The position numbers were made by a program, and so were the translations under genes. This document shows positions 7,880 to 17,245 of a stretch of 64,000 bases of DNA, in pieces. Position 1 is the first letter of the stretch, and the number at the start of each line of letters is the position of its first letter. The notes below the pieces were generated by a model. The model did not search any database, was not told the origin of the DNA, and saw only the letters and a program-made list of their open reading frames with translations. The DNA comes from Paenibacillus typhae (GTDB taxonomy: Bacteria > Bacillota > Bacilli > Paenibacillales > Paenibacillaceae). The stretch is taken from assembly GCF_900099765.1 (NCBI RefSeq), contig NZ_FNDX01000005.1, forward strand, positions 1 through 64,000. The letters are read 5' to 3'.

Positions 7880-8078
7880 ATGATGTCAATTGGTTTGAAC
7901 CCGTATTTTGTTTTTAATGGAAACAGAGGAGACGGAGGCGCGGGAGATTTTTGCTGCGCTGGGTGACGGCGGTCAGGTGGTCATGCCTCTGCAGAAGACG
8001 GATTGGAGCCCTTTGTATGGGATTGTAAAGGACAGGTTCGGCGTTACTTTTCAGATGAATGTAACTAAGGAGGAATGA
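7880..8078 (+). pseudogene. VOC/PhnB-like gene with internal deletion and frameshift
   Basis: ATG 7880/7883 opens IGLNPYFVFNGN, the usual start of single-domain PhnB-like VOC proteins, then the frame breaks. From 7917 another frame reads ETEAREIFAALGDGGQVVMP, then YGIVKDRFGVTFQMN, which is the usual C-terminal half. The middle ~60-70 residues are missing. The remaining C-terminal frame stops at TGA 8076-8078 and overlaps the next VOC gene. No function is expected. Confidence 0.7.
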
Positions 8079-8080
8079 TT

Positions 8081-8998
8081 GTGACCAACGTAAAACAAAC
8101 CATTGTGCCGCACCTATGGTATGACAAACAAGCGGTAGAAGCCGCTAATTTTTACGCCTCTGTTTTCCCCGAATCTAAGGTGACTAGCGTTACGCAACTT
8201 CATGACACACCGTCCGGTGACTGTGATCAGGTTTCTTTTGAGATATGGGGACAGAAGTTTATGGCGATCAGTGCAGGGCCGTATTTTAAGTTAAATCCGT
8301 CCGTGTCTTTCTTTGTTAATTTTGATCCGTCACGCGACGAGGACGCAGCTGAGAAAATAGATGAGGTCTGGAACAAATTATCTGAAGGCGGACAAGCATT
8401 AATGCCGCTTGATAAATATCCGTTCAGTGAGCGGTACGGCTGGATTCAGGATAAGTTTGGCGTGTCCTGGCAGCTGATGCTTACGAATCCGGAGGGTGAG
8501 GAGCGGCCGGCTATTATTCCGTCGTTTCTGTTTGTGGGTGATCAGTGCGGCAAGGCGGAAGAGGCGATGTCTCTTTATTTATCCGTATTTGGCAACTCGC
8601 GGCAGGGAACGGTCGCCCGCTACCCTAAAGGCTCGGAGCCTGACCGGGAAGGAACGATCATGTTCGCTGACTTCATGCTGGAGAATCAGTGGTTCACCGC
8701 AATGGACAGCGCGCATGAGCATAAATTCAGCTTCAACGAGGCCATCTCCTTTATGGTGAAATGCGATTCGCAAGAGGAAATTGACCACTACTGGGATAGG
8801 CTGTCTGCCGTTCCGGAGGCTGAACAGTGCGGCTGGCTGAAAGATAAGTTTGGCGTGTCGTGGCAGATTGTACCTTCTGTGCTGGATGAGCTGCTGGGGA
8901 AAGGAACACCTGAGCAAATGGAGCGGGTTACGAAGGCTTTTTTGCAGATGAAGAAGTTCGATCTTGCAGCTTTGCACAGGGTATATAATGGCGAGTAG
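8081..8998 (+). CDS. Tandem VOC-domain protein of the PhnB / 3-dmu-9_3-mt type
   Basis: A ~305-residue protein made of two similar halves. Each begins with a hydrophobic strand and a W/F-Y-x(n)-A-x-FY helix and ends with the conserved YGWIQDKFGVSWQL or CGWLKDKFGVSWQI motif. This is the two-copy form of the family annotated as 3-demethylubiquinone-9 3-methyltransferase-like, but the family is not a proven methyltransferase and many members are uncharacterised VOC proteins. The best start is GTG 8081, since TAAGGAGG (8067-8074) lies 6 bases upstream; ATG 8075 is too close to it. It directly follows a broken single-domain relative. Confidence 0.85.
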   Translation: MTNVKQTIVPHLWYDKQAVEAANFYASVFPESKVTSVTQLHDTPSGDCDQVSFEIWGQKFMAISAGPYFKLNPSVSFFVNFDPSRDEDAAEKIDEVWNKLSEGGQALMPLDKYPFSERYGWIQDKFGVSWQLMLTNPEGEERPAIIPSFLFVGDQCGKAEEAMSLYLSVFGNSRQGTVARYPKGSEPDREGTIMFADFMLENQWFTAMDSAHEHKFSFNEAISFMVKCDSQEEIDHYWDRLSAVPEAEQCGWLKDKFGVSWQIVPSVLDELLGKGTPEQMERVTKAFLQMKKFDLAALHRVYNGE

Positions 8999-9525
8999 AT
9001 GCATAGTGCCTGTCCTATACCGGAGGAAATGATATAGAAATGATGAGAAGCGGCGGGAGGTAGAACTCTTACCGCTTTTTTGCTGTGCCTGTGCAGTTTC
9101 AGCGGAAATTCAAAATAGTAGCAAACGGTCTAAAAAGTCCAAACCAGGATAATATGCGGCAGTGGAAGTAATAATGGGGGGATCAGTCAAGGGAAACTCC
9201 AATAAACATTCTAAATATTCGTTAAAATTGATTGCATTATGCTTTTTACCTTCACTTTTGATACAAAATCAAAAATGACTATAGAAATCAGTAGCCATGA
9301 TTTACAAGGAAATATGTAAAGGCTTACAATCTGACATATCTTTGCTGATGCAAGAAGATCTGGATTCGGTCCAATACATCTATAGAGAAGCGAGGTGGGG
9401 GCAGGAGCGAAGGCGCTTCATTTTACTAATTTATATTGAAAGCGCTTAATTATGAAGGACCGGAGAGCAAGCTTTCTCAGCAGGACTTGGCAGCTTCATG
9501 ATTTTACGACGAGGAGTGAAGGGGA
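8999..9525 (+). other. Long leader/promoter region ahead of the rhamnogalacturonan lyase
   Basis: No gene is visible. A weak terminator-like hairpin (AGCGG...CCGCT plus T run, ~9046-9081) ends the VOC unit. Further on lie a cre-like box at 9315-9328 and two GCGCTT-centred palindromes (9408-9418 and 9437-9450), suggesting carbon-source control of the large lyase gene. Confidence 0.5.
9315..9328. promoter_or_regulatory. Candidate catabolite-responsive element (cre)
   Basis: TGTAAAGGCTTACA differs from the CcpA consensus TGWAANCGNTNWCA by one base (G for C in the centre). It lies about 200 bases upstream of the pectin lyase start. Nearby TGAAAGCGCTTAAT (9437-9450) is a weaker second candidate or a LacI-family operator. 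Confidence 0.45.
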
Positions 9526-12500
9526 TTGAAGAGCAAGCTCAAAAAGTACATGTCTGTCGTTCTCACCGTTTCTATGGCATTTATGCTGATGCCCTCTGCG
9601 GTTTTGGGTGCGCCGGAAGGCGGCGGTAACGCAACTGCAGCTGCCGCTTTGGCACAAGTGGGCGGTGTACTGGATTTTGAAGATGGCGAGTTAACAGGCA
9701 CTGTAACCGGCGCTCCGGCAACCACAGGACCCGGGTCCGTTACAGTAGCAGTTTATGAATCTAACAAGGCACTCCGCGTTCAGCCTCCATCTGATACAGA
9801 TTCGAATGAGGCCAAACAAGCCAGCTACTGGTGGACTCTTCCCTTAAACAGCGGTGAGTATGACCTGACCGGCAAAGATCAAGTTGAGGTATCCTTTGAC
9901 TGGTGGGTTGATATTACCCGTCCAAGCGCAAATTCGCTTGATGTCCGTCTTAATGACGGTACGGATCAAGTGGTAACGCTGCGGACTGCCGGAGGCGGGA
10001 CAAATGCGGACTCACCGGCGACCATATCCTATTACGCCGGCAATATGAATGCGGCTAATGCTCCTACAACAGGAGCATCCGTTACTGCGCTAACAGGCGT
10101 GCCGCGGCTGACCAAACTTTCAGCGACCCTGAGTCTTGATCTCCTGGCTCAAGTAGCATCAATCAGCGTTACTGACGGCGGTTCAAGGGCATATACCACG
10201 CCTCAGCCGATAGCCATAGGCTCCGATAAACTGACCAGCCTGAGCATCGGTGCAAGCCGGGCAAGCGGACAGAACTGGGCAAGATTTAACGCGGTTACAG
10301 GTGTTGACTGGAATGAAGATACCTATGGCATGCGCGTTGACAATATCCTGTTCAAGGCAGCTTCGACCGGAGGCGTTAAACCGGTTATTAACCCGGGCGA
10401 GTTAACAATATCTCCAGCTTCCGCTGCTAGTCTGGAATACGGAGAAGGTTCCCTTGCCGATAAGCATTCGGCCACATTCAGTGCGGTTGTAATGCCTATT
10501 AATGCAACAGACCGGACGTTTGCATGGTCAATCAGTGACGAGAAGATTGCTGCGATAACGGTAAATCCGGATAAGAGTGTAACGGTAACCGGGGTCGGTG
10601 CAGGCGAGGCCACTCTTACGGCTGTATCCGTTATGGACAGCTCGGTCAAGAACAGTGTGCCGATCAAAGTCAAATATGTTCCTTCCGTTACTGAGCCGGC
10701 TCCGGACTTTTCTGCACTGTTGGCGGAGGGATACACACAGGAATTCGGGAGTAACTTTGCCGCTGGCGGAGAAGCTCCGCTATGGATATTTGCAGGCGGT
10801 ACCTACCATACGCTTGCCAGAGAAGATGCTCCTCAGGTTAATAATTATTTCCGGTTTGACGCTTCCGGTTCAGGCAACCGCGGCGGTAAGGGGGATTTAC
10901 CTCACGCCGTTTCCGGCAGCAAGGTCTATGTTAACTTAGACTGGAAGGTTCCGGCAGTTAACACCCTGCAGAATACGTTTAACCTGAGCTTCCAGGACGG
11001 TTCTAACGTTCTGCTTAGCTTAAGAACAGGTACTTATAACGGGGCAAGAACAATAGGTGCGTTTGCAGGGAGCCTGCCAGGGCCGACCGGACCTAATCCT
11101 GCCAACTTCTGGAGCAGTGACCGTTACCACGCTTTTACTTATAACGATGTGAATGTCTGGTATAAGGTAGGCGTAGAGTTTGATTTTGATACAATGCTCG
11201 CTACGGTTTCCCTTGTTCCAAGAGATGCTGCTGAAGCAGTGCCTTCGGTGCTGACTATTCCTTTTGAAGGAAGCCAGATCAGCTCGTTTGTCCTTACAGG
11301 TGAGCGTGCAGGCGGAAATAACGTGAGTGTAGTGGATAATGGCGTTGATAATATGTACTTCTTTACTAAACAGCTTTCCGCTGACACGATAGTCGAAGTG
11401 CTGCCGTATGAATTCTTGCCGGTACTTCCGGAAACAGCAGACAGCAATACATTGCAGAGCTGGTTCAAGACCGTATACATCGGGGATGTGACTGACGAGG
11501 CAGGGCTTGATCTGCCGGCAACGGTTAAGGTTAAGCTTGCGGACGGCACTACTGCCGAGGTAGGCGTAACCTGGGTTTTAACAGAAGCTCCATGGTCTAC
11601 AGCGGCTGCGGATCTGGTATATAACGGGGACAAGCAGGGCGTATTTTCCTATGCTGGAACGCTTACCAGTGTTCCTGACGTTGCAGTTAACAGAATGGGA
11701 TTAAAGGCGAAGCTGTACATCGAGAACCGGCATAAAGACAAGGTTACTGCGGAGCCGATCTCAATGGAGTGGCTGGACAGAGGCGTGGTAGCCGTTCCGG
11801 TGAACAGCGGCGATGGTGTGCTTGTAACATGGCGTCTGCTGTCCTCTGAATACAACAAAGGCTTAACCTTTAATGTCTACAGAAACGGCGATAAGATTAA
11901 CACGTCACCGGTTACTGTGCTGGATTATGTGGATGCAGGCGGTAAAACCGGAGACAGATACGAAGTAGAGACTATAAACACTGGCTCGATGAGCAAGCCT
12001 GCAACAGCGTGGGCTAACAATTATGTAGATATTCCGCTTCAGAGACCGGCTGATCGTCCTAACCCGGCTCTGGCTTACGGTGCGACATCTAATGCCGACC
12101 CGATTACCTACACAGCCAATGATACATCTGTAGCGGATATTAACGGTGATGGCCAGTATGAGATTCTTGTAAAATGGTATCCGTCCCAGGCCCAGGATCC
12201 GGGTCTTGCAAACCGGCATACCGGGGAAACCATTTTCGATGCCTATACGCTTGAAGGAAAATTGCTGTGGAGAATCAACCTGGGTATCAATATCGTGTCC
12301 AGCGCCCATCACAGCGCATTTAACTTCTATGATCTGGATCAGGACGGAAAAGCGGAATTTTCAGTTAAGACAGCAGATGGAACAAGGGGTTATCTCCCTA
12401 AAGCGGACGGTACCATTGATGATCTGACTGACACTTCTGCCTGGGTATTGGGTGATCCGGAAGCGGTATGGGTAGGCGGCCTTCAGAATCCGGCAAAAGA

Positions 12501-14778
12501 TAACCAGATCAACAATACGGCACTTGGCAGAGTCGCGACGGGCCCGGAAACCTTTACGGTATTTAACGCGGAAACCGGAAAGCCGGTTGATACCGTTGAT
12601 TATTTTGCACCGTACAGCATTAGCTCAAACTGGGGCGATAACAACAATAACCGCAGCGACCGCTTCAACGGAGCCGTTGCCTATATGCCGAAGAACGGCG
12701 AATATGGCGCAGAGCCTTATCCTACCGTTATTGAGGTGCGCGCTCACTACGGCCCGCAGTATGTAGCGGCATACCAGTTTATTGACGGTAAAATAGTGGA
12801 GATCTGGACGTTCACGCTGGCTGACTGGAACGCCGGCAGCAATCAGGGTAATCACAATGTTAAGGTGGCTGATCTGGATTTTGACGGCTATAACGAGGTT
12901 GTCCTTGGCGGCATCACAATTGATCAGGACGGAACGATTGTATGGAGCACCAACGGAACGAGAGGTACAGTAGCCGGAGGTCATGGTGACGCGCTGCATG
13001 TTGCCGCGATGGTACCGGACAGCAACGAAATTTATGTTTTCCAGCCGCATGAAGCCAGTCCGCCAAACAATGTAACGCTGGTTCGCGGTTCCACAGGGGA
13101 GGCAGTGTGGACCTATTCAGCGAACTTAGGCGATGTTGGACGCGGCGTTGCAGCTAATGTAACTCCTTTACCGGGCTTTGAGGTGTGGGCGATAGGGACG
13201 CCTATGTACAATATTATGAACGGCAAAGTCATTACTGCTGATGTCGGCGGGATCGGCGTTGCTAACAAGGCGCCTGTTAACTTCATCCTGTATTGGGATG
13301 GAGATCTGCTGAGCGAGTTCTTTGACGGGCCTGATAACAACAATTCAACAGCCGCTCCAGCGATCACGAAGTTTAATTATGATGTAACAACAGAGCAAAG
13401 TGAGCTTTCAACGCTGCAGACCCTGACCGGAACCTATTCCAACAACGGGACCAAGGCGAATCCGGGCCTGATTGCCGATATATTCGGTGACTGGCGTGAT
13501 GAAGTGCTTGTCCGCACCGATGACAATAATGCGCTGAGAATCTACACGACGGACATTCCAACGGATAATGTAATCTACACGCTGATGCATGATCCGCAGT
13601 ACCGCCTGGCCGCTAACTCTCAGAACGCTATGTACAACCAGCCGGCGCATTTGAGCTTTTATCTGGGTGAAGACATCCGGGATGAGGTTCAGAACATGCA
13701 GCTTCCGGTGTCTAACATCTACTACACTGCAGAAGCTGACGTTACCCCGGCAGAGAATTCTGTTCTCTCTGTAACAGAGGCAACGTACTATACGAACGCG
13801 GGCGCTGACCTCACGGTAACGGTGACATTAAACGGCAACACGCTTACCGGGATCAAAAAAGGCGATTCTGCACTTGCTGATACCGACTACAGCCTGGATA
13901 CTGTAACGCCGGATGGCAAACAGACGGTTACAATCAAGAGAAGCTATTTGGCAACACTGTCTAATGGTGATGTCCTGACCTTCGTGTTCAGTGCAGGGAA
14001 GTCTGCGAAGCTGAAGATTACGGTGACGACACAAGAGGTCTCTATTCCGGGATCAAACCCAGGATCAAACCCGGTTACTCCGACACCAACCCCGGGCCCT
14101 GCAGCGGGCTCAGGAACAGGTACCGGTTCTGCAGTGCAGACACCTACTCCGGAGAAGCCGATTTTAAAGAGCACCCTTGTGAACGCAGAGCAGACTAAGG
14201 CTAAGCTGCAGCAGGCACTGCAAGCAAATCAGCCGGTCAGCTTCTCAGACGTACCACAAACGCATTGGGCAGCAAAAGCAATCCGTTTAGCTTCACAGCT
14301 TGGCATCGTCGAAGGTATGCTTAACGGCGAGTTCAAGGGATCAAATCAAGTAACCCGGGCTGAATTCACTGCGATGATCGTCCGGACGTTGGGCATTGAT
14401 ACGACAGGAGCAGCAGGTTCCTTCTCTGACACTAAGGGTCATTGGGCAGATGCCTATATCACGGGATTACAACGTGCAGGTATCGTGAACGGTGCCGGGA
14501 ACGGCAAGTTCAATCCTAACCAGGAGATCACCCGCGCCGAGATGGCTGCAATCCTGGCCCGTGTACTGGATATGAGTGCACCTGCCAGCGCAGCGCAATT
14601 CTCGGATCTCAGCAATCATTGGGCTGCAGACAGTATTGAGCAGCTTAGCAGAGCAGGTATCGTATCCGGTATGGGCGATGGTAAGTTTGCACCGAACGAT
14701 ACAGCTACCCGCAATCAGTCGGTAACGATTATTATGCGGATGCTGAATATCGTGCTTGATCTGGGTCTGGAGCTGTAA
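9526..14778 (+). CDS. Secreted S-layer-anchored rhamnogalacturonan lyase (PL11) with accessory modules
   Basis: A 1750-residue exported enzyme. A signal peptide (~1-28, ending AVLGA) is followed by a beta-sandwich module (~45-280), a bacterial Ig-like domain (~285-390, ITVNPDKSVTVTGVGAGEATLTA-type), a second beta-sandwich module (~400-620) and a linker domain. The PL11 catalytic region spans ~745-1400: MEWLDRGVVAV, then DTSVADINGDGQYE, HHSAFNFYDLDQDGKAEF and GDWRDEVLVRT, with repeated Ca-binding D-x-D-G motifs of the eight-bladed propeller. After it come an X2-like carbohydrate-binding module (~1410-1505), a Pro/Thr/Gly linker, and three SLH domains (~1565-1740; TRAEF and TRAEM conserved, third degenerate). 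PL11 enzymes cut the rhamnose-galacturonate backbone of pectin by beta-elimination. The start is TTG 9526 after AAGGGGA. Confidence 0.92.
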   Translation: MKSKLKKYMSVVLTVSMAFMLMPSAVLGAPEGGGNATAAAALAQVGGVLDFEDGELTGTVTGAPATTGPGSVTVAVYESNKALRVQPPSDTDSNEAKQASYWWTLPLNSGEYDLTGKDQVEVSFDWWVDITRPSANSLDVRLNDGTDQVVTLRTAGGGTNADSPATISYYAGNMNAANAPTTGASVTALTGVPRLTKLSATLSLDLLAQVASISVTDGGSRAYTTPQPIAIGSDKLTSLSIGASRASGQNWARFNAVTGVDWNEDTYGMRVDNILFKAASTGGVKPVINPGELTISPASAASLEYGEGSLADKHSATFSAVVMPINATDRTFAWSISDEKIAAITVNPDKSVTVTGVGAGEATLTAVSVMDSSVKNSVPIKVKYVPSVTEPAPDFSALLAEGYTQEFGSNFAAGGEAPLWIFAGGTYHTLAREDAPQVNNYFRFDASGSGNRGGKGDLPHAVSGSKVYVNLDWKVPAVNTLQNTFNLSFQDGSNVLLSLRTGTYNGARTIGAFAGSLPGPTGPNPANFWSSDRYHAFTYNDVNVWYKVGVEFDFDTMLATVSLVPRDAAEAVPSVLTIPFEGSQISSFVLTGERAGGNNVSVVDNGVDNMYFFTKQLSADTIVEVLPYEFLPVLPETADSNTLQSWFKTVYIGDVTDEAGLDLPATVKVKLADGTTAEVGVTWVLTEAPWSTAAADLVYNGDKQGVFSYAGTLTSVPDVAVNRMGLKAKLYIENRHKDKVTAEPISMEWLDRGVVAVPVNSGDGVLVTWRLLSSEYNKGLTFNVYRNGDKINTSPVTVLDYVDAGGKTGDRYEVETINTGSMSKPATAWANNYVDIPLQRPADRPNPALAYGATSNADPITYTANDTSVADINGDGQYEILVKWYPSQAQDPGLANRHTGETIFDAYTLEGKLLWRINLGINIVSSAHHSAFNFYDLDQDGKAEFSVKTADGTRGYLPKADGTIDDLTDTSAWVLGDPEAVWVGGLQNPAKDNQINNTALGRVATGPETFTVFNAETGKPVDTVDYFAPYSISSNWGDNNNNRSDRFNGAVAYMPKNGEYGAEPYPTVIEVRAHYGPQYVAAYQFIDGKIVEIWTFTLADWNAGSNQGNHNVKVADLDFDGYNEVVLGGITIDQDGTIVWSTNGTRGTVAGGHGDALHVAAMVPDSNEIYVFQPHEASPPNNVTLVRGSTGEAVWTYSANLGDVGRGVAANVTPLPGFEVWAIGTPMYNIMNGKVITADVGGIGVANKAPVNFILYWDGDLLSEFFDGPDNNNSTAAPAITKFNYDVTTEQSELSTLQTLTGTYSNNGTKANPGLIADIFGDWRDEVLVRTDDNNALRIYTTDIPTDNVIYTLMHDPQYRLAANSQNAMYNQPAHLSFYLGEDIRDEVQNMQLPVSNIYYTAEADVTPAENSVLSVTEATYYTNAGADLTVTVTLNGNTLTGIKKGDSALADTDYSLDTVTPDGKQTVTIKRSYLATLSNGDVLTFVFSAGKSAKLKITVTTQEVSIPGSNPGSNPVTPTPTPGPAAGSGTGTGSAVQTPTPEKPILKSTLVNAEQTKAKLQQALQANQPVSFSDVPQTHWAAKAIRLASQLGIVEGMLNGEFKGSNQVTRAEFTAMIVRTLGIDTTGAAGSFSDTKGHWADAYITGLQRAGIVNGAGNGKFNPNQEITRAEMAAILARVLDMSAPASAAQFSDLSNHWAADSIEQLSRAGIVSGMGDGKFAPNDTATRNQSVTIIMRMLNIVLDLGLEL

Positions 14779-14800
14779 GATAGCCATAACTGTAACACGC

Positions 14801-14829
14801 AGCCTCGCGGTGAATGCCGCGGGGCTCTT
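14801..14829 (+). terminator. Terminator after the rhamnogalacturonan lyase
   Basis: AGCCTCGCGG pairs with CCGCGGGGCT around a short TGAATG loop, followed by CTTT. Confidence 0.65.
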
Positions 14830-14955
14830 TAGACATAAGGAGGCCGAAGCTATAGCTCCCTTTTTTAGCTCTATAAGGAGTAGGGGGAAATAAACCATAA
14901 GCGTCTGATCTGGAATAATCGAAGAAAGACTCACTTTTATATAAATAGTTAAGGA

Positions 14956-15706
14956 TATGCTACTGGCATTTCTTAACCGTATTTTTACGGAAGCTGGCGA
15001 GCCGCCGCTCACTGAGATTACTCTGATGAACCCTTATACGGATAAAGATGATCCACTCGACAAACAATCCATTTTTGATGTTTATGCCAAGACCGCAGTA
15101 AAATGATTGACATAGAGATGCAGCTTTTTAACTTTTTAATAAGTATGATATCGAGAAGCGGACTTTATTTTATTGGTCAAAACGATATGCGAGTCAACTC
15201 AGAGAGGGTGATAAATATTCCGAGTTGAAGAAATGCGTAACGATTAATATTTTGAACTATTCATCCTTAAAGAACGAGCAATATCATAACGTATTTCACC
15301 TAAGTGAAGATCGCACCGGCATAGCTTAAATTGACGATATTGAGGTGCATTTTCTAGAACTGCCTAAGCTGGATGAACACACTGTCCCATCAAAAGGTGG
15401 TCTAATCAACTGGTTATTGTTCTTGAAGGGTGCTGATACATCACAATGGGAGGTGCTGAAGTTGAGTGAGCCAGGTTGGAGAAGGCAATGGATACTCTGC
15501 AATATTTGAGCCAGGATTCTGAGGCCAGACGGTTGTATGAAGCAAGACAGAAGTACTTGCATGATGAGGCTTCTATGCTGGGAAGTGCTAAATTGGCAGG
15601 TATAAAAGAAGTAGCTAAGAACATGCTTGAATTAAATCTAGATATACAAACCATTGTAAAAGAAACTGGATTGACAGAGCAGGAAATAAACAGATTGAAA
15701 AAGTAG
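14956..15706 (+). pseudogene. Rpn-family recombination-promoting nuclease / putative transposase, decayed
   Basis: Pieces of one protein are spread over several frames. They run MLLAFLNRIFTEAG, ITLMNPYTDKDDPLDKQSIF, then DVYAKTA (stop), IDIEMQLF, FYWSKRYASQLREGDKYSEL, VTINILNYSS, YHNVFHLSEDRTG (stop), VHFLELPKL and INWLLFLKGADTSQWEVL. The last frame (15476-15706) encodes ARQKYLHDEASMLGSAK...IVKETGLTEQEINRLKK. This order matches Rpn/PD-(D/E)XK family transposase-like proteins: DKxSILDVxAKT active-site strand, nucleic-acid-acting core and a helical tail. At least three frame changes or stops make it inactive. The 76-codon tail alone could still be translated. Confidence 0.8.
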
Positions 15707-15802
15707 TAACGTGGGAGCATCCGGTACATGGAGCTCCCTTTTTTGTTGTGAATATTAATCTACTTTATAAAAAGTAACACCTACCTTTTTTAGATCGGAT
15801 TT

Positions 15803-15831
15803 TTGCCTAACCTCCAATACTCCTTTATAAT
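15803..15831 (+). promoter_or_regulatory. Promoter of the MscS-family channel gene
   Basis: TTGCCT (15803-15808), 17-base spacer, TATAAT (15826-15831), about 35 bases before the start codon. Confidence 0.7.
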
Positions 15832-15863
15832 GATAGGCCAATGCTTCTAGACAGGAGGAAACT

Positions 15864-17135
15864 ATGGCTTTTATTAAAAATCAGCTGGCGGAGTTTGGTG
15901 TAGGCGGGGTGATGCTGGATTATCTTTCGAATCTAATCATGGTTGCTTTTATAGCGCTGCTCTGTGTACTGGCTAATTTTACAGTCAAAAAGCTTGTGCT
16001 GCGGGTCATCATTCACATCATCAATAACAACCGGTACACCTGGGATAACATTATTCTGGAGAAAAAGGTGTTCCACAAGCTGTCCCATCTGGCGCCGGCC
16101 TTCATTATCTACTACTCGGCTGCTATTTTTCCGTTATATCAGTCTCTGATTGAGAAAGCGGCAATGACCTATATGATTATCGTAACGATCACAGTGCTAA
16201 ATGCGCTGCTTGATGCGGTTGATGCGATATACCGTACCTTTGATGTTTCCAGGATCAGACCGATAAAGGGCTACATCCAGGTTGCCAAAATCATTCTGTT
16301 CATTATTGGCACCATCGTGGTAATCGCAAATCTGATCGGGCAGAATCCGTTGATTATTCTCAGCGGACTAGGCGCGTTGTCAGCGGTGCTGATGCTCATT
16401 TTCAAGGATTCCATACTGGGCCTGGTGGCGGGTGTCCAGCTGTCCTCCAATGATATGGTGCGGGTGGGCGACTGGATTGAAATGCCCAAATATAATGCGG
16501 ACGGTGAGGTCATCGACATTACCCTGAACACCGTGAAGGTCATGAATTTTGATAAAACGATTACGATGATTCCCAGCTACGCCCTCATTTCGGACTCCTT
16601 CAGGAACTGGAGAGGCATGCAGGTGTCCGGCGGGAGACGGATCAAACGGAGCGTGTATATCGATACGAGCAGCGTGTGCTTTTGCACCCGGGAAATGATT
16701 GAGGAGTTTCAGAAAATCCATTATCTCAGTGATTATGTAACAGCGAAATTAAGCGAGATCAAGGCCTATAATATTGAGCATCAAGTGAATATGGAGAGCA
16801 ATGTGAACGGAAGACAGCTCACGAATATCGGCGTATTCAGGGCTTACATTCAGGAATACCTGCGGAATCATCCGAAAATTCATAAGGATATGACCCTGCT
16901 CGTCCGCCAGCTGGCTCCGGGTGATAACGGGCTGCCTCTTGAGATCTACGCATTCAGCAATGATACCACCTGGGGGGTGTATGAGTCGGTGCAGGCGGAT
17001 ATTTTTGATCATATTTTTGCGGTTATCCCCACCTTCGGGCTGCGGGTGTTCCAGAATCCGACCGGCCATGATATTGTTCATCTAAAAGAGAAAGCGGAGC
17101 TTCAAACGATCATTCCCCTGTCAAATAATCATTAA
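15864..17135 (+). CDS. MscS-family mechanosensitive channel (YbdG-like)
   Basis: A 423-residue integral membrane protein with about five membrane helices in the first ~190 residues. The conserved MscS pore and beta-domain follow: LSGLGALSAVLMLIFKDSIL (pore helix), GLVAGVQLSSNDMVRVGDWIEMP, DGEVIDITLNTVKVMNFDKT and the IPSYALISDSFRNW segment, then a long cytoplasmic C-terminal part. This layout fits the YbdG/YnaI-type branch of small-conductance channels, which vent solutes on osmotic downshock. ACAGGAGG precedes the ATG at good spacing and the gene has its own promoter. No link with the pectin genes on either side is evident. Confidence 0.9.
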   Translation: MAFIKNQLAEFGVGGVMLDYLSNLIMVAFIALLCVLANFTVKKLVLRVIIHIINNNRYTWDNIILEKKVFHKLSHLAPAFIIYYSAAIFPLYQSLIEKAAMTYMIIVTITVLNALLDAVDAIYRTFDVSRIRPIKGYIQVAKIILFIIGTIVVIANLIGQNPLIILSGLGALSAVLMLIFKDSILGLVAGVQLSSNDMVRVGDWIEMPKYNADGEVIDITLNTVKVMNFDKTITMIPSYALISDSFRNWRGMQVSGGRRIKRSVYIDTSSVCFCTREMIEEFQKIHYLSDYVTAKLSEIKAYNIEHQVNMESNVNGRQLTNIGVFRAYIQEYLRNHPKIHKDMTLLVRQLAPGDNGLPLEIYAFSNDTTWGVYESVQADIFDHIFAVIPTFGLRVFQNPTGHDIVHLKEKAELQTIIPLSNNH

Positions 17136-17156
17136 TCCAGAATTCTGCAATGCAGC

Positions 17157-17186
17157 TTGCGATATGAGTAAATGATTGTATCGCAA
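17157..17186. promoter_or_regulatory. Inverted repeat upstream of the pectate lyase
   Basis: TTGCGATA and TATCGCAA form a perfect 8-bp inverted repeat spaced by 14 bases. There is no T run, so an operator or leader hairpin is more likely than a terminator. Confidence 0.35.
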
Positions 17187-17245
17187 CCCCATACACGAGG
17201 ATATGCTGAGGTTGTTTCAGGACCTAATTTGTGGGAGGGAATGAA

